Assembly (NCBI RefSeq): GCF_029892285.1
Contig: NZ_JARXVM010000019.1
Coordinates: forward strand, 60,812-124,811
Source: Rhizobium sp. SG_E_25_P2
GTDB lineage: Bacteria; Pseudomonadota; Alphaproteobacteria; Rhizobiales; Rhizobiaceae
Direction: 5' to 3'
Length of the DNA stretch: 64,000 nt
Every line of letters begins with the position of its first letter. Positions within the stretch are counted from its first letter, which is position 1. The translations under genes were made by a program, and so were the position numbers. Of this stretch, positions 17,504 to 26,366 are shown in pieces. The notes beneath the pieces are model-generated. The model made no database searches. It was not told where the DNA came from and was given only the letters and a program-made list of their open reading frames with translations.

Positions 17504-17758
17504 CTACTGATTGTCCAGCTGAGCCCGCACCAGCGCCAGGCCGCGTTCGGTGATGCGGTAGGGTTGGCCGGATGTCGACGAGATCGCTCTCAGTCGCTTC
17601 AATCTGCGAAAGAGGTCGAGATCAAAGCCGGGATAGAGCCAGCCGTCTCGGGTGAAGCAACGGACGGTGGAGATTTTGCTGGCGCGGCGGTCGCGTTCGA
17701 TGAAGCCGCCCTGGGCGAGCAGGTGGAGGATGCGCTGTTCGGCGCGGGTGATGTCCAT
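17504..17758 (-). CDS. YjhX family protein (UPF0386)
   Basis: An 84-residue winged-helix-like protein. It starts MDITRAEQRILHLLAQGGFI, contains VRCFTRDGWLYPGFDLDLFR and ends NGQPYRI-like (SGQPYRITERG) then LVRAQLDNQ; E. coli YjhX ends in nearly the same sequence. YjhX has been listed as a toxin paired with the GNAT protein YjhQ. Here a GNAT gene lies divergently 269 bases away. The frame is open for 40 codons upstream, but the family start is the ATG at 17758. It lacks a clear ribosome site that I can see. Confidence 0.85.
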   Translation of the reverse strand: MDITRAEQRILHLLAQGGFIERDRRASKISTVRCFTRDGWLYPGFDLDLFRRLKRLRAISSTSGQPYRITERGLALVRAQLDNQ

Positions 17759-18027
17759 GATGGTCGGAACCCTGAAGGCTCGATAGACGAGCAAGACAAA
17801 TCGGCCCGGGCCTCGGGTGAGGCGGGCTATGATTTCACTCCTGCACGGACAAAAATCCGGGCAGGATGCTTCAGACAAGCTCCAATGAATTCGACATCCA
17901 GTCTCCTATCACCCGTTCTCCATAAAACATGCTTAAAAACACGTCAACGGGGCCGGCTGCACGTTCCATCGCTTGACCAAACGCCGAATCCGTATTTCGA
18001 TTGAGGTTGAACAGGATAGGAGAGTGG

Positions 18028-18537
18028 ATGGCCAACATCCGGAACGCGCGGGAAGACGAAGCGATGGAATTGGCCGCGATCGGCATGCGCGCCTGGGAAA
18101 GCGCGGTCGCCGGATGGATCGACATTGGACTTCTGCGCCGCAACGCCGAACGCGCCTTTCTTTCCTTCACCGTTCACAATTTCCTGACCATCGATGTCGC
18201 CGAACAGGGCGGCCAGGTCGCTGCTTGGGCAGCGCGCGAACGTCTCGACAATCACATCAGCGATCTCTGGGTCGATCCGATCTGGCAATCGCAGGGGTTC
18301 GGCAAGCTGCTGTTGGCGCGGCTCGAAAGCGAGATCGAGGGCCAGGGCTATGACGTCGCCACCATCGAGACGCATTCCCAGAATGAGAAGGCGATCGAAT
18401 TCCTGCGCCACCACGGCTACGAGATCAGCTGGATGACCGCCTCCTGGTCGCCGCAGCTCGATCGCGACGTCGATACGGTCGGTCTCGTCAAGCGTCTGCA
18501 GCCGGTGGAAACCCAAGGCGTCTACAGCGAGTTCTAA
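18028..18537 (+). CDS. GNAT family N-acetyltransferase
   Basis: A 169-residue acetyltransferase. The acetyl-CoA binding region is LWVDPIWQSQGFGKLLLARL (Q-x-x-G-x-G/A type) at about residues 81-100, followed by IETHSQNEKAIEFLRHHGYE. The ATG at 18028 is preceded by AGGAGAG. The acceptor is unknown. It is divergent from the YjhX gene and converges with tamB 3 bases after its stop. It may be the counterpart of YjhQ in the E. coli YjhX/YjhQ pair, but GNAT genes are common and the link is only by position. Confidence 0.85.
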   Translation: MANIRNAREDEAMELAAIGMRAWESAVAGWIDIGLLRRNAERAFLSFTVHNFLTIDVAEQGGQVAAWAARERLDNHISDLWVDPIWQSQGFGKLLLARLESEIEGQGYDVATIETHSQNEKAIEFLRHHGYEISWMTASWSPQLDRDVDTVGLVKRLQPVETQGVYSEF

Positions 18538-18540
18538 AGC

Positions 18541-21500
18541 TCAATATTCCTTCTCGTAGAATACGCCCGCGCCGGTGGAGCCATCCGCGCCGGCAGAACC
18601 CTTGAGCTTGACGCCCTTGCCGACATCAAGATTGATGATCGCCCGCGTCGACGACGAATCCGAGCCCTGCTGGAATTGCAGATAGGTGCGCTTGTTGATG
18701 TATTTGCCCACCGACAGCGCCGTGTTGCCGTTTTCGTCCGTGCCAATGTCGAGGTCGTCGACGCCGAGGCCCTGACGCAATTTGTCAAACAGCGAGGACG
18801 ACTGGCCGCCGGCCAGAGTCGCCACCGCATCCGCCAATTGGGCGATCTGCACCGCCGACAGGCTGGAGGCGGAGCGTCCGAAAATCAATTGCGCCAGAAT
18901 TTCGTCCTGCGGCAAAGCAGGCGACGACGAGAAGGTGACCTTGGGGTCGCTGGCCGGTCCGGTGACGCTGACGGTCGCCGCGGTCGAATTGACTGTTGAC
19001 GTCGCCACAAGATCAAGCGCCGGCATCATGCCGCCGGTGAAGGAGATGGAGCCCGAGGTGAAATCCAGCCGGCGCCCGACGATCGACAAGCGTCCGCGCC
19101 GCATGGTGAAAGCGCCGATGACGCGCGGGCTCGCCGCCGTGCCGGCGACGCGCAGTTTTCCGCCGAGTTCGGCGTCAAGCCCACGGCCGCGCACAAAAAT
19201 CTGGCGCGGGGCCGAGATTGTCAGGTTGAGCCGCAATCCGCTGTCGTCTCCAGCGCCGTCGTCCTGTTCTGCGCCGGCTTTCTTCGAGCCGATCGACTTG
19301 GCTTGGGCTGCGACATCGGCAGGCGGATCGACATGGCGGATGTTCAGCTTGCCGAGCGAGCCGGGCAGGCTCTGCGGCACGGTGATGTCGGCGCGATTGA
19401 TGCGGATTTCGCCGCCCAATTGCGGACCGCCGACGAGCGGGCCGGTCAGCGTCAGTTTGCCGCCGAGCTTGGCGGCGACGATGCGGCCGTCGGTATAGAC
19501 GGCGCGGTTGAGATCGATGGTGAGATTGGCGGGATAGTTGGAGCCCGGTGCGATGCCGATGGTTCCGGCGACTGCGAGCGTGCCGCCCGAGGCGAAATTG
19601 CCGGTCAGCCGGGAGATGCGCGCCTGCTTGCCGTCGAGATCGACGGTCGCGGCGATCTTGTTGATCACAAGGTTTTGGCGGATAACCGTCACCTCGGCGC
19701 CGCTGGTGGAGATCCGACCGGTGATCGATGGGTTCGTCGCGGGGCCTGAGATCGACAGCTGGAAATCCGCCGCCCCCTTCAGCGCCAGGCCTTGCGGCGC
19801 GGTGAGGCTGCCGAGTGCGGCGAAGGGCAGCTTGCCCTCAGCCTTCAGCGCCAGGCTGCGCGCGCCCGTCAGGCCGACGGCGCCGGAGACGCGGCCGTTC
19901 AGGCCGCCGCCGCCCGTGGCCGTCACGTCGACGCTGAGAGTGTCGCCCTTCGTGCTGCCCTTGGCGGCGATCGTGAAGGCGCCGAGGCCGGCGGCGCGGG
20001 TCTGGGCGGTTTCAGCGCCCTTCCAGGCGAGATCGAAGCCGATCTTCGGCTGGGCCGGGGCGCCTGCGACGGAGGCCGTTCCGCTGATCGCGCCGCTTGC
20101 GCCGAGACCCGGCGAAAATGTGTTGGCGAGCGCTGCAGGCAAAGCGGAAATGCGCGCCTCGAGCGCGAGCTTTTCGCCACCGGCGGAGCCCTTGACGGAG
20201 ACACTGCCGCCGCCCAGCGCCAGCTTGATGTCGCCGAGATCGACATTGCCATTGGCGATGCCGAGCGAGGCGGGAGCGGAGAGTTTCACCGGCACGCCGC
20301 GCGGCGCAGCAGACAGCGAATCGAGATCGAGCCGCAGGCCTTGTCCCTCCGGCGTCAGTTTGCCCTTCGTCGAGGCGGGCGCGCCGTCGAGTTTCGCAGC
20401 GAGGGTGAAGCGCGTGGCGGCGCCCTGACGGTCGAAATCCAGCGCCAGCGCGTCGATGGCGTTCGCCCCTTGCGCAATGCGGTCGGCTTTCACAGAGCCT
20501 GTGACGACGCCGCGCAACAGATCCGAGGAGGAAATGTCGGCGTTCAGTCCTCTGATCTCCGCGCCGAAGCCGGATATCCGCTCGCCGCGCGCCTTGATGG
20601 TCGCCTCAATCGCATCGCCCTTGCTGGCGAAACGGCTTTCGCCATCGAGCGCGCCGGTCACCTTCTGTCCGGCCAGTGCGCCAACCAGCGCGAGATCGGG
20701 CAGGGTGAAGCGGATCTGGCCCTCAGGCTTGTATTGTGGGTCGAGTTCGATTGCGCCCGCGATTCTGTTGGGGCCGATCATGGCGTTGAGCGATGGGATG
20801 GAGACGCCGCCGGCTTTGGTCTGGGCGCCCTTGAGGTTGATGTCGATCTCCTGGCCGCGCAGCGCGCCTTTGGCGGTGATGTCGGCGGCAAGCAGGCCGT
20901 TTTCTGCGCGGATGTCGGCTTGGTCTTTCAGTGCGCCTTCTGCCGTCTGCCCGGCCATGGCCGCGAGCAGCGAGAGATCCGGCAGGTCAAAACTGATCTT
21001 GCCGGTCGGCAGCAGCTCCGGATTCAGCGCCAGCGCGCCCTCAGCCTTGTTCGGTCCGAGCGATAGATCGAAGGCCGGTAGCGCGATCGCGCCGGATTGG
21101 CGGGTGAGGTCGAGCGACAGCGCCAGCGGTTGCTTGCGGACCTCGCCCTTGGCCGCGAGTTTGACGGAGAGACCGTTTTCGATCGGCGCGATGCGGACAG
21201 AGCCGTCATAGGCGCCTTCCGCCTTGCGCCCGGCAAGTGCGGCCAGCCTGCCGGCGTCGGGGATCTTGAACTGGAAATCGCCGGTCGGTTGGTTGGCCGT
21301 ATCCAAAGCCACGGAGCCGGTGATATCTGCGCCCGCCGCCTTGATGTCGACGCCGTCGATGCGGAGGCCGGGCTTGGAGATATCGACCCGCGCCGCCAGG
21401 TTGACCGGTTCGTTGCGGATGGTTGTTGCGGCCTTTGCCGTCACGACTTTGGCTGCATAGCGGCCTGATGTCGCGACATCGAGCGGCGGCAATCCATTGG

Positions 21501-24249
21501 CGGCCATCGGACGCGCAGTCAGCGCCGTGGCGGTCAGGTCGAAATCCACCGTGGGATTGACAGCCGCACCGGAAATCTTCGCCGTGCCGGACAGGAAGCC
21601 GCCGATCGCCTGACCCTCGACAAACTGGTTGGCGCGATCGAGCGGCAGGTCCTTGATGGTCACGGTCAGATCGAGTTGACTGCCCGCCGCGCCATTCACC
21701 GTCACATGTCCGGCGCCGAGCGCGATGACCAGCTGGTCTAACCTCACGCCGCCAGTCTCGTTAAGCGCCAGAGTTTTGCCGGCGTCGAGCTTCAAGGGAA
21801 CGCCGCGCGGGGCGGCTTCCAGTCGGTCCAGCGTCACGCTGGGCTGGGGGCCGGCAAGATCCACAGAGCCGGCAGCCACGAGCGGAGCCTTATCAAGGTC
21901 GGCGGCGAGATCGAAACGCAGTCTGTTATCTTCAAGCGCGAGATCGAGCTTCGGCGAGACGACCGTGTTTCCCTGCGCATTCAAGCTGTTGGCGGCGAGT
22001 TCTCCCGTCACGGCTTTTGACAGCAGATCGTCCGAACGCAGCGTCAGGCTCGGCGCCGAGAGCACCGCGCCCTGGGCGGCGATCTTGTCTCCGGAGGCCT
22101 GCAGATCAAGGCCGATCTTGCCATTGCTGTCGGAAAACTTAGCGGTTCCGCTCAGCGCGCCCTCGGCTTTCTGCCCGGCAAGGCCCGCCAACTGGCCGAG
22201 ATCGTCGATCTTGAAGGCCAGTTCACCCTTGGGCAGGCCCGAGGCAGAGAGTGTGATGTCGCCGCCCAGTGACGCCTTGCCGATGGATCCGGTAATGTCC
22301 TTCAGCGCGACCGCGCCCTTGGCGGCGTTCACGCGACCGCCAAGAGCCAGCGGCAGGTCGCGATAGGCGGCGGTGAGATTGAGGCTTGCCGTTACGCCGC
22401 CGCCGTCCAGAGCCGCAGAGACGGTCGCCGCCGGGTTTTTCAGCGTTTGCCCTGCATAAGTCAGTTGGTCCGAAGACAGGACAAAGTCGGCCTTCGGCGC
22501 GCTAAGGGAGCCGGAAAGCGTTACCGTGGCCTTGGCGGCGCCGGACGCTTTGGGATCGAAAAGGCTGGCGTCGGCCAGCGTCACGTCGAACGCGCCCGAC
22601 AGGCTCTGGTCTGCGCCGAGCGACGCTGTACCGCTTGCATCAAGCCCCTTGGCCTTCAGCGTGACGGCGTCCAGCGTGGTTCCGGTCTCAACCGAATAGG
22701 CGAGGGAGCCGGTGAGTTTGGTCTGTCCCGTCAGCGCCGCGGCCATCTCAGGCGGGGCGATGGCGGCGAGATCGGCGTCAACAGCGATATCCGCCTGGAC
22801 CGATCCATCGACGCGATCGAAACGGCCGGCGACATCCGCGCTGGCCTTTGCCGCGTCCAGTCTGATCTTGTCGAAAGTGATTGTCCCAGCGTCGATCACC
22901 GCTGCGCCCGAGAGCCGCGCCGGACCATTCAGCACTTTGGCCGCCGTGGCGTCAGCCATGGTCAGCGCGCCGATGTCGCCTGCAAATTCAATTCGTCCCG
23001 ACGCCGTTGCGAGATCGAGGCTGTCGCTTCGAGCCGTGACCTTTGTGTCCGCCAATACAGCCTGCGGCGTCCTGATCTCGGCCGCGTCCAGTTCGGCCGA
23101 AAGTTTTGCGGCGCGATAGGGGCCTGAGAGAGCCAGTTTTGCGCCGCGCAGGCTCGCCGAGATGGCGTCGTTGCCGGGAAGGGTAAGCGTCAGAGCGCGA
23201 TCTGTGGGGACGAGCGCCAGCGCCAGATCGGCCTCGCCCTTGGGATCGAGCTTGCCCTGCGCGTCGATGCGGAAACGGTCATTGGCGATCGCGCCCTTGG
23301 AGATGGTGATGGCGCCGTCCGTCGATCTGCTGGCGTCGAGATCGAGGCGTGTGTCGCCGGTCAGGAAGGGTCGGATTTCGGGCGGCAAGAGTTCGGCGAA
23401 CTGGCCGCCGCCGGTCACGGACAGCGTCACGGCGCCATCGGGCCCGCGGCCCGCGCCGCCTTCGATGCGCAGCACAGTCTGGCCGCCGACCATGCCGGTG
23501 GCCGCGCCGCGCCAGTCGGCGAGCGTCCCGTCACCTTTCAGTGACAGGGCCACGTCGGGCCGGCCGGGCAGTTGCAGGAGATTGGCGATCACGCCGCCGG
23601 CCGGTTCGACGACGTCGACATCCGCCTTCAGCGCGCCGCTGTCCAGCCGGTAATCGACCACGGCGCGGGCGCGGGCCTCGGGCCGGGCGCGTTCGGATGC
23701 GGTCAGGTCGGCGGAGACGGCGTTGGCCAACAGTTTCGCCGAGCCTTCCGCCGACAGCGAGGCGTCACGGCCGATCAGCGTCGCGCCGAGATCGATCTGC
23801 GGCAGCGTCAGCCTGTCCAACGCGATTTCCACTGGCAGGCCGGAGGAAGAGCCGTCGTCGACGCTCTCCACCGTCGTCACCGGCATGCGGGAGACAGCCA
23901 CCGCTTTTGCGCGGAGCGAGTCGATCTGCAGCCTTCCCTTCAGAAGGTCGAGCGGCCGCCAGGCGAGATCCACATCTGTGACGCGGGCATAGACGCCGCG
24001 GCTGTCGGCTACGGTCAGCTCGTCGAGATGCACCGAACCGTCGAGCAATCCGCTCAGCCCGTTGATGTCGAGCTTCAGATCCGGGCTTTCGAGGAAGGCC
24101 GCGACCTGATCGGCGAGAAACTGGTTGCCGCGCGTGGTGAAGCCGAGCGCGCCGATCACGACGCCGATCAGGGCGACCAGGATCAGCAGCGTGATCAGGC
24201 CGTAGCGCAGGCTGCGAAACAGGAAGGCGGTGAAACTCATACGGGCCAC
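18541..24249 (-). CDS. tamB: translocation and assembly module protein TamB
   Basis: A 1902-residue inner-membrane anchored, periplasm-spanning protein that works with TamA in outer-membrane protein insertion and lipid transport. One membrane segment near the N-terminus (LITLLILVALIGVVIGAL) is followed by long beta-rich repeats and the C-terminal DUF490/TamB domain with FGRSASSLSAVQIAQLADAV near the end; the last residues are GAGVFYEKEY. It is longer than E. coli TamB (about 1260). Several internal repeats are visible (e.g. AGQKAEGALSG-like units and two APRGVPLKL units). The GTG start at 24249 follows GAGGAGG and lies 10 bases after the tamA stop. Confidence 0.93.
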   Translation of the reverse strand: MARMSFTAFLFRSLRYGLITLLILVALIGVVIGALGFTTRGNQFLADQVAAFLESPDLKLDINGLSGLLDGSVHLDELTVADSRGVYARVTDVDLAWRPLDLLKGRLQIDSLRAKAVAVSRMPVTTVESVDDGSSSGLPVEIALDRLTLPQIDLGATLIGRDASLSAEGSAKLLANAVSADLTASERARPEARARAVVDYRLDSGALKADVDVVEPAGGVIANLLQLPGRPDVALSLKGDGTLADWRGAATGMVGGQTVLRIEGGAGRGPDGAVTLSVTGGGQFAELLPPEIRPFLTGDTRLDLDASRSTDGAITISKGAIANDRFRIDAQGKLDPKGEADLALALVPTDRALTLTLPGNDAISASLRGAKLALSGPYRAAKLSAELDAAEIRTPQAVLADTKVTARSDSLDLATASGRIEFAGDIGALTMADATAAKVLNGPARLSGAAVIDAGTITFDKIRLDAAKASADVAGRFDRVDGSVQADIAVDADLAAIAPPEMAAALTGQTKLTGSLAYSVETGTTLDAVTLKAKGLDASGTASLGADQSLSGAFDVTLADASLFDPKASGAAKATVTLSGSLSAPKADFVLSSDQLTYAGQTLKNPAATVSAALDGGGVTASLNLTAAYRDLPLALGGRVNAAKGAVALKDITGSIGKASLGGDITLSASGLPKGELAFKIDDLGQLAGLAGQKAEGALSGTAKFSDSNGKIGLDLQASGDKIAAQGAVLSAPSLTLRSDDLLSKAVTGELAANSLNAQGNTVVSPKLDLALEDNRLRFDLAADLDKAPLVAAGSVDLAGPQPSVTLDRLEAAPRGVPLKLDAGKTLALNETGGVRLDQLVIALGAGHVTVNGAAGSQLDLTVTIKDLPLDRANQFVEGQAIGGFLSGTAKISGAAVNPTVDFDLTATALTARPMAANGLPPLDVATSGRYAAKVVTAKAATTIRNEPVNLAARVDISKPGLRIDGVDIKAAGADITGSVALDTANQPTGDFQFKIPDAGRLAALAGRKAEGAYDGSVRIAPIENGLSVKLAAKGEVRKQPLALSLDLTRQSGAIALPAFDLSLGPNKAEGALALNPELLPTGKISFDLPDLSLLAAMAGQTAEGALKDQADIRAENGLLAADITAKGALRGQEIDINLKGAQTKAGGVSIPSLNAMIGPNRIAGAIELDPQYKPEGQIRFTLPDLALVGALAGQKVTGALDGESRFASKGDAIEATIKARGERISGFGAEIRGLNADISSSDLLRGVVTGSVKADRIAQGANAIDALALDFDRQGAATRFTLAAKLDGAPASTKGKLTPEGQGLRLDLDSLSAAPRGVPVKLSAPASLGIANGNVDLGDIKLALGGGSVSVKGSAGGEKLALEARISALPAALANTFSPGLGASGAISGTASVAGAPAQPKIGFDLAWKGAETAQTRAAGLGAFTIAAKGSTKGDTLSVDVTATGGGGLNGRVSGAVGLTGARSLALKAEGKLPFAALGSLTAPQGLALKGAADFQLSISGPATNPSITGRISTSGAEVTVIRQNLVINKIAATVDLDGKQARISRLTGNFASGGTLAVAGTIGIAPGSNYPANLTIDLNRAVYTDGRIVAAKLGGKLTLTGPLVGGPQLGGEIRINRADITVPQSLPGSLGKLNIRHVDPPADVAAQAKSIGSKKAGAEQDDGAGDDSGLRLNLTISAPRQIFVRGRGLDAELGGKLRVAGTAASPRVIGAFTMRRGRLSIVGRRLDFTSGSISFTGGMMPALDLVATSTVNSTAATVSVTGPASDPKVTFSSSPALPQDEILAQLIFGRSASSLSAVQIAQLADAVATLAGGQSSSLFDKLRQGLGVDDLDIGTDENGNTALSVGKYINKRTYLQFQQGSDSSSTRAIINLDVGKGVKLKGSAGADGSTGAGVFYEKEY

Positions 24250-24259
24250 GAGCGCCTCC

Positions 24260-26146
24260 TCAGAATGATTGGCCGATGCCGGCATAGATGCCGAAGGACG
24301 ATCCGTCGTCATATTTCTTGCTGGGCAGGGCGACATCGATGCGGATTGGGCCGAGGCCGGTGGCGTAGCGGACGCCGACGCCATAGCCGGCGCGGAAATC
24401 GCTGAAATCGGGATACATCGCCTTGTTGACCGAGGCGATGTCGATGAAGGGAACGACCGAAATCTTCTCCGTCACTTTCACCCGCGCTTCCAGCGAGGTG
24501 ATGGCGTAGGAACGGCCGCCGGTGGCGTCGCCGTCGCCATTGCGCGGGCTGATCTCTTGATAGGCGTAGCCGCGCACCGAGCCGCCGCCGCCCGCATAAA
24601 AGCGCCGGATCGCCGGCACATCCTTCAACTGGTCGACGCCAACCAGCGTGCCGAGCGACAATTTGCCGGCCAGCACCACGCCGTTTTCCTCGCCCATGCC
24701 CCAATAGCCTGATACCGAGCCTTCTAACGAGGAAAACGGAGTCCCTTCAAGCGCTTCATAGCTCGGAATGGCGGAGAGGTTGAGCTTGTAGCCTTCCGTA
24801 GCGTCCAGTGGATTGTCGGTCGCGTCGCGCGCCCAGGTCAGCGGCAGGGAGGCGATGAGATAGTCGTTCTTTCCGAACACGTCCTTGGTCTGGTTGGCGG
24901 TCAGGTCAACGCCGCCTGTCGCCACATCCTTGTCGGTCACGTCGAAGCTGGTGTTGGCGAACAGCGAGATGGTGGAGGCGCGATAGGCGTCCGGATTTTC
25001 GTTCTTGGCGATTAGCCCGGCGTTGAAAGTGGTGATCTGGTTGAAGGCGGCGGGCTTGGAGAACAGGACGGAAAAATCGTAGCCCAGTTCCTTCCAGTCC
25101 AGCGTGCTGCCGAGACGCGACACCGCGCCGCTGATCTTCAGCGATTCCGCCCCGCCGAACAGATTGCGGTGGCCCCAATAGGCCGAGAGGCCGATGCCGT
25201 CGATGGTCGAGAATTCCGCGCCAAACCCGTAATAACGCTGCTTGCCGTCGGCGACCGTGATCGCCATGGGGATCTGGCCGCTCTGGTCCAGACGGTGGGA
25301 TTTGGTGATGGCGATTGAGGAGAAGACGCCGAGCTTGCGCAACCGCTCGGTCGCCTGCTTGACCTTCTCCGGATCATAGCGTTCGCCCTTGTTGAGGCGC
25401 GACCATTGCCGGATGAATTCTTCATCGACCGTGCGGGAGCCTTTCACGGAGACATCGCCGTAATCGGCCACCGGGCCGCCTTCGGCATTGATGGTCACCG
25501 TCGTCTCACTGGTCTTGTGGTCGGCGGCGAGTTCGCGGCCGGTCAGCTTGGCGAGCGGTCGTCCCTCTTTTTCGAGATTCTCCACCACGCGACCCGCGGC
25601 TGTGATCACCTGGCCCGCGCCCACGGCGTCGCCGGTCTTCAATCCGAGATCGCGCGGATCGAATTTCGCCGCGTCGTCGCCGAGTTTCGTCTCGGCAAGC
25701 TTGAAGACAGGTCCCGGCTGTACCTTCACGATCACAGGCACGGGCTTGTCGCGCGGGAAGTCGGGAACAGGCGGCACGTCGTCGACTGGAACGCCGTTGA
25801 CGCTGATGTCGATCACCGCGCCATAGCGCGCCTGCTCGTAAAGGGCGGCAAGCAGACGATCACGGTCGTCGCGCGCCTTGATGACCACGCCGAGATCGCC
25901 GGACACGGGATCTTCCTGTTCCTGAAACAGCAGCGACGCGCCTTCGAGGTCTTTTCGTAGATCGGCGTCGCCCGGATCGAAGCTCAGCGCGTAGCGCACC
26001 GGATCGGACACGGCGGCAGCATCGTCCTCGTCTTCGAAGAACTTCATCCCGAAGATCTCGAAAGCCATGGCCGGGCTTTCATAGACCGGCAGGGCCAGAA
26101 GCGCGAACAACGTCGAGGCCCGTATATACGCCTTAAAACTCAACAT
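24260..26146 (-). CDS. tamA: autotransporter assembly complex protein TamA (BamA/Omp85 family)
   Basis: A 628-residue outer-membrane barrel protein with N-terminal POTRA domains, partner of TamB. The signal peptide is at residues 1-31 (LFALLALPVYESPAMA), POTRA domains extend to about residue 300, and the barrel ends in FGIYAGIGQSF with the terminal phenylalanine recognised by the BAM machinery. The barrel lid motif YAGGGGSVRGYAYQEISPRN, typical of Omp85 proteins, is present. The frame is open upstream, but ATG at 26146 begins the signal peptide. It forms an operon with tamB. Confidence 0.93.
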   Translation of the reverse strand: MLSFKAYIRASTLFALLALPVYESPAMAFEIFGMKFFEDEDDAAAVSDPVRYALSFDPGDADLRKDLEGASLLFQEQEDPVSGDLGVVIKARDDRDRLLAALYEQARYGAVIDISVNGVPVDDVPPVPDFPRDKPVPVIVKVQPGPVFKLAETKLGDDAAKFDPRDLGLKTGDAVGAGQVITAAGRVVENLEKEGRPLAKLTGRELAADHKTSETTVTINAEGGPVADYGDVSVKGSRTVDEEFIRQWSRLNKGERYDPEKVKQATERLRKLGVFSSIAITKSHRLDQSGQIPMAITVADGKQRYYGFGAEFSTIDGIGLSAYWGHRNLFGGAESLKISGAVSRLGSTLDWKELGYDFSVLFSKPAAFNQITTFNAGLIAKNENPDAYRASTISLFANTSFDVTDKDVATGGVDLTANQTKDVFGKNDYLIASLPLTWARDATDNPLDATEGYKLNLSAIPSYEALEGTPFSSLEGSVSGYWGMGEENGVVLAGKLSLGTLVGVDQLKDVPAIRRFYAGGGGSVRGYAYQEISPRNGDGDATGGRSYAITSLEARVKVTEKISVVPFIDIASVNKAMYPDFSDFRAGYGVGVRYATGLGPIRIDVALPSKKYDDGSSFGIYAGIGQSF

Positions 26147-26366
26147 GGCCTCTCTATACCTGCTTTCCGCCAAAACGGTATCAGAAAGAAAACTTTCATA
26201 GAAGCCTCGGCGTCCTGTCGGCTTCTCGACCTGTGCATGTTGTCCCGCATTTTTCCCCGCCCGTTGCAAGCCTGCGTCAGTCCCAGCAGGACTCGGCGCT
26301 TGCCTCACAAACGCATTTGCTCTACCGGAAAGTTCCACGCGTCATGCATGCAAGAAGGCTTCAAGA

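Noticed and set aside
16277..18540. Insertion sequence or integron as carrier of the accessory patch
   Set aside because: No transposase, integrase, terminal inverted repeats or target-site duplications were found; only the interspersed repeats flank the Fic module.
20280..22200. Regularly spaced repeats that could be mistaken for a CRISPR-like or satellite array
   Set aside because: They lie inside tamB, are several hundred bases apart, and are coding duplications rather than short identical repeats with unique spacers.
24250..24384. Longer start for tamB inside the tamA gene
   Set aside because: The GTG at 24249 follows a strong GAGGAGG and directly precedes the membrane anchor; the extra upstream residues are a shadow of the tamA C-terminus.
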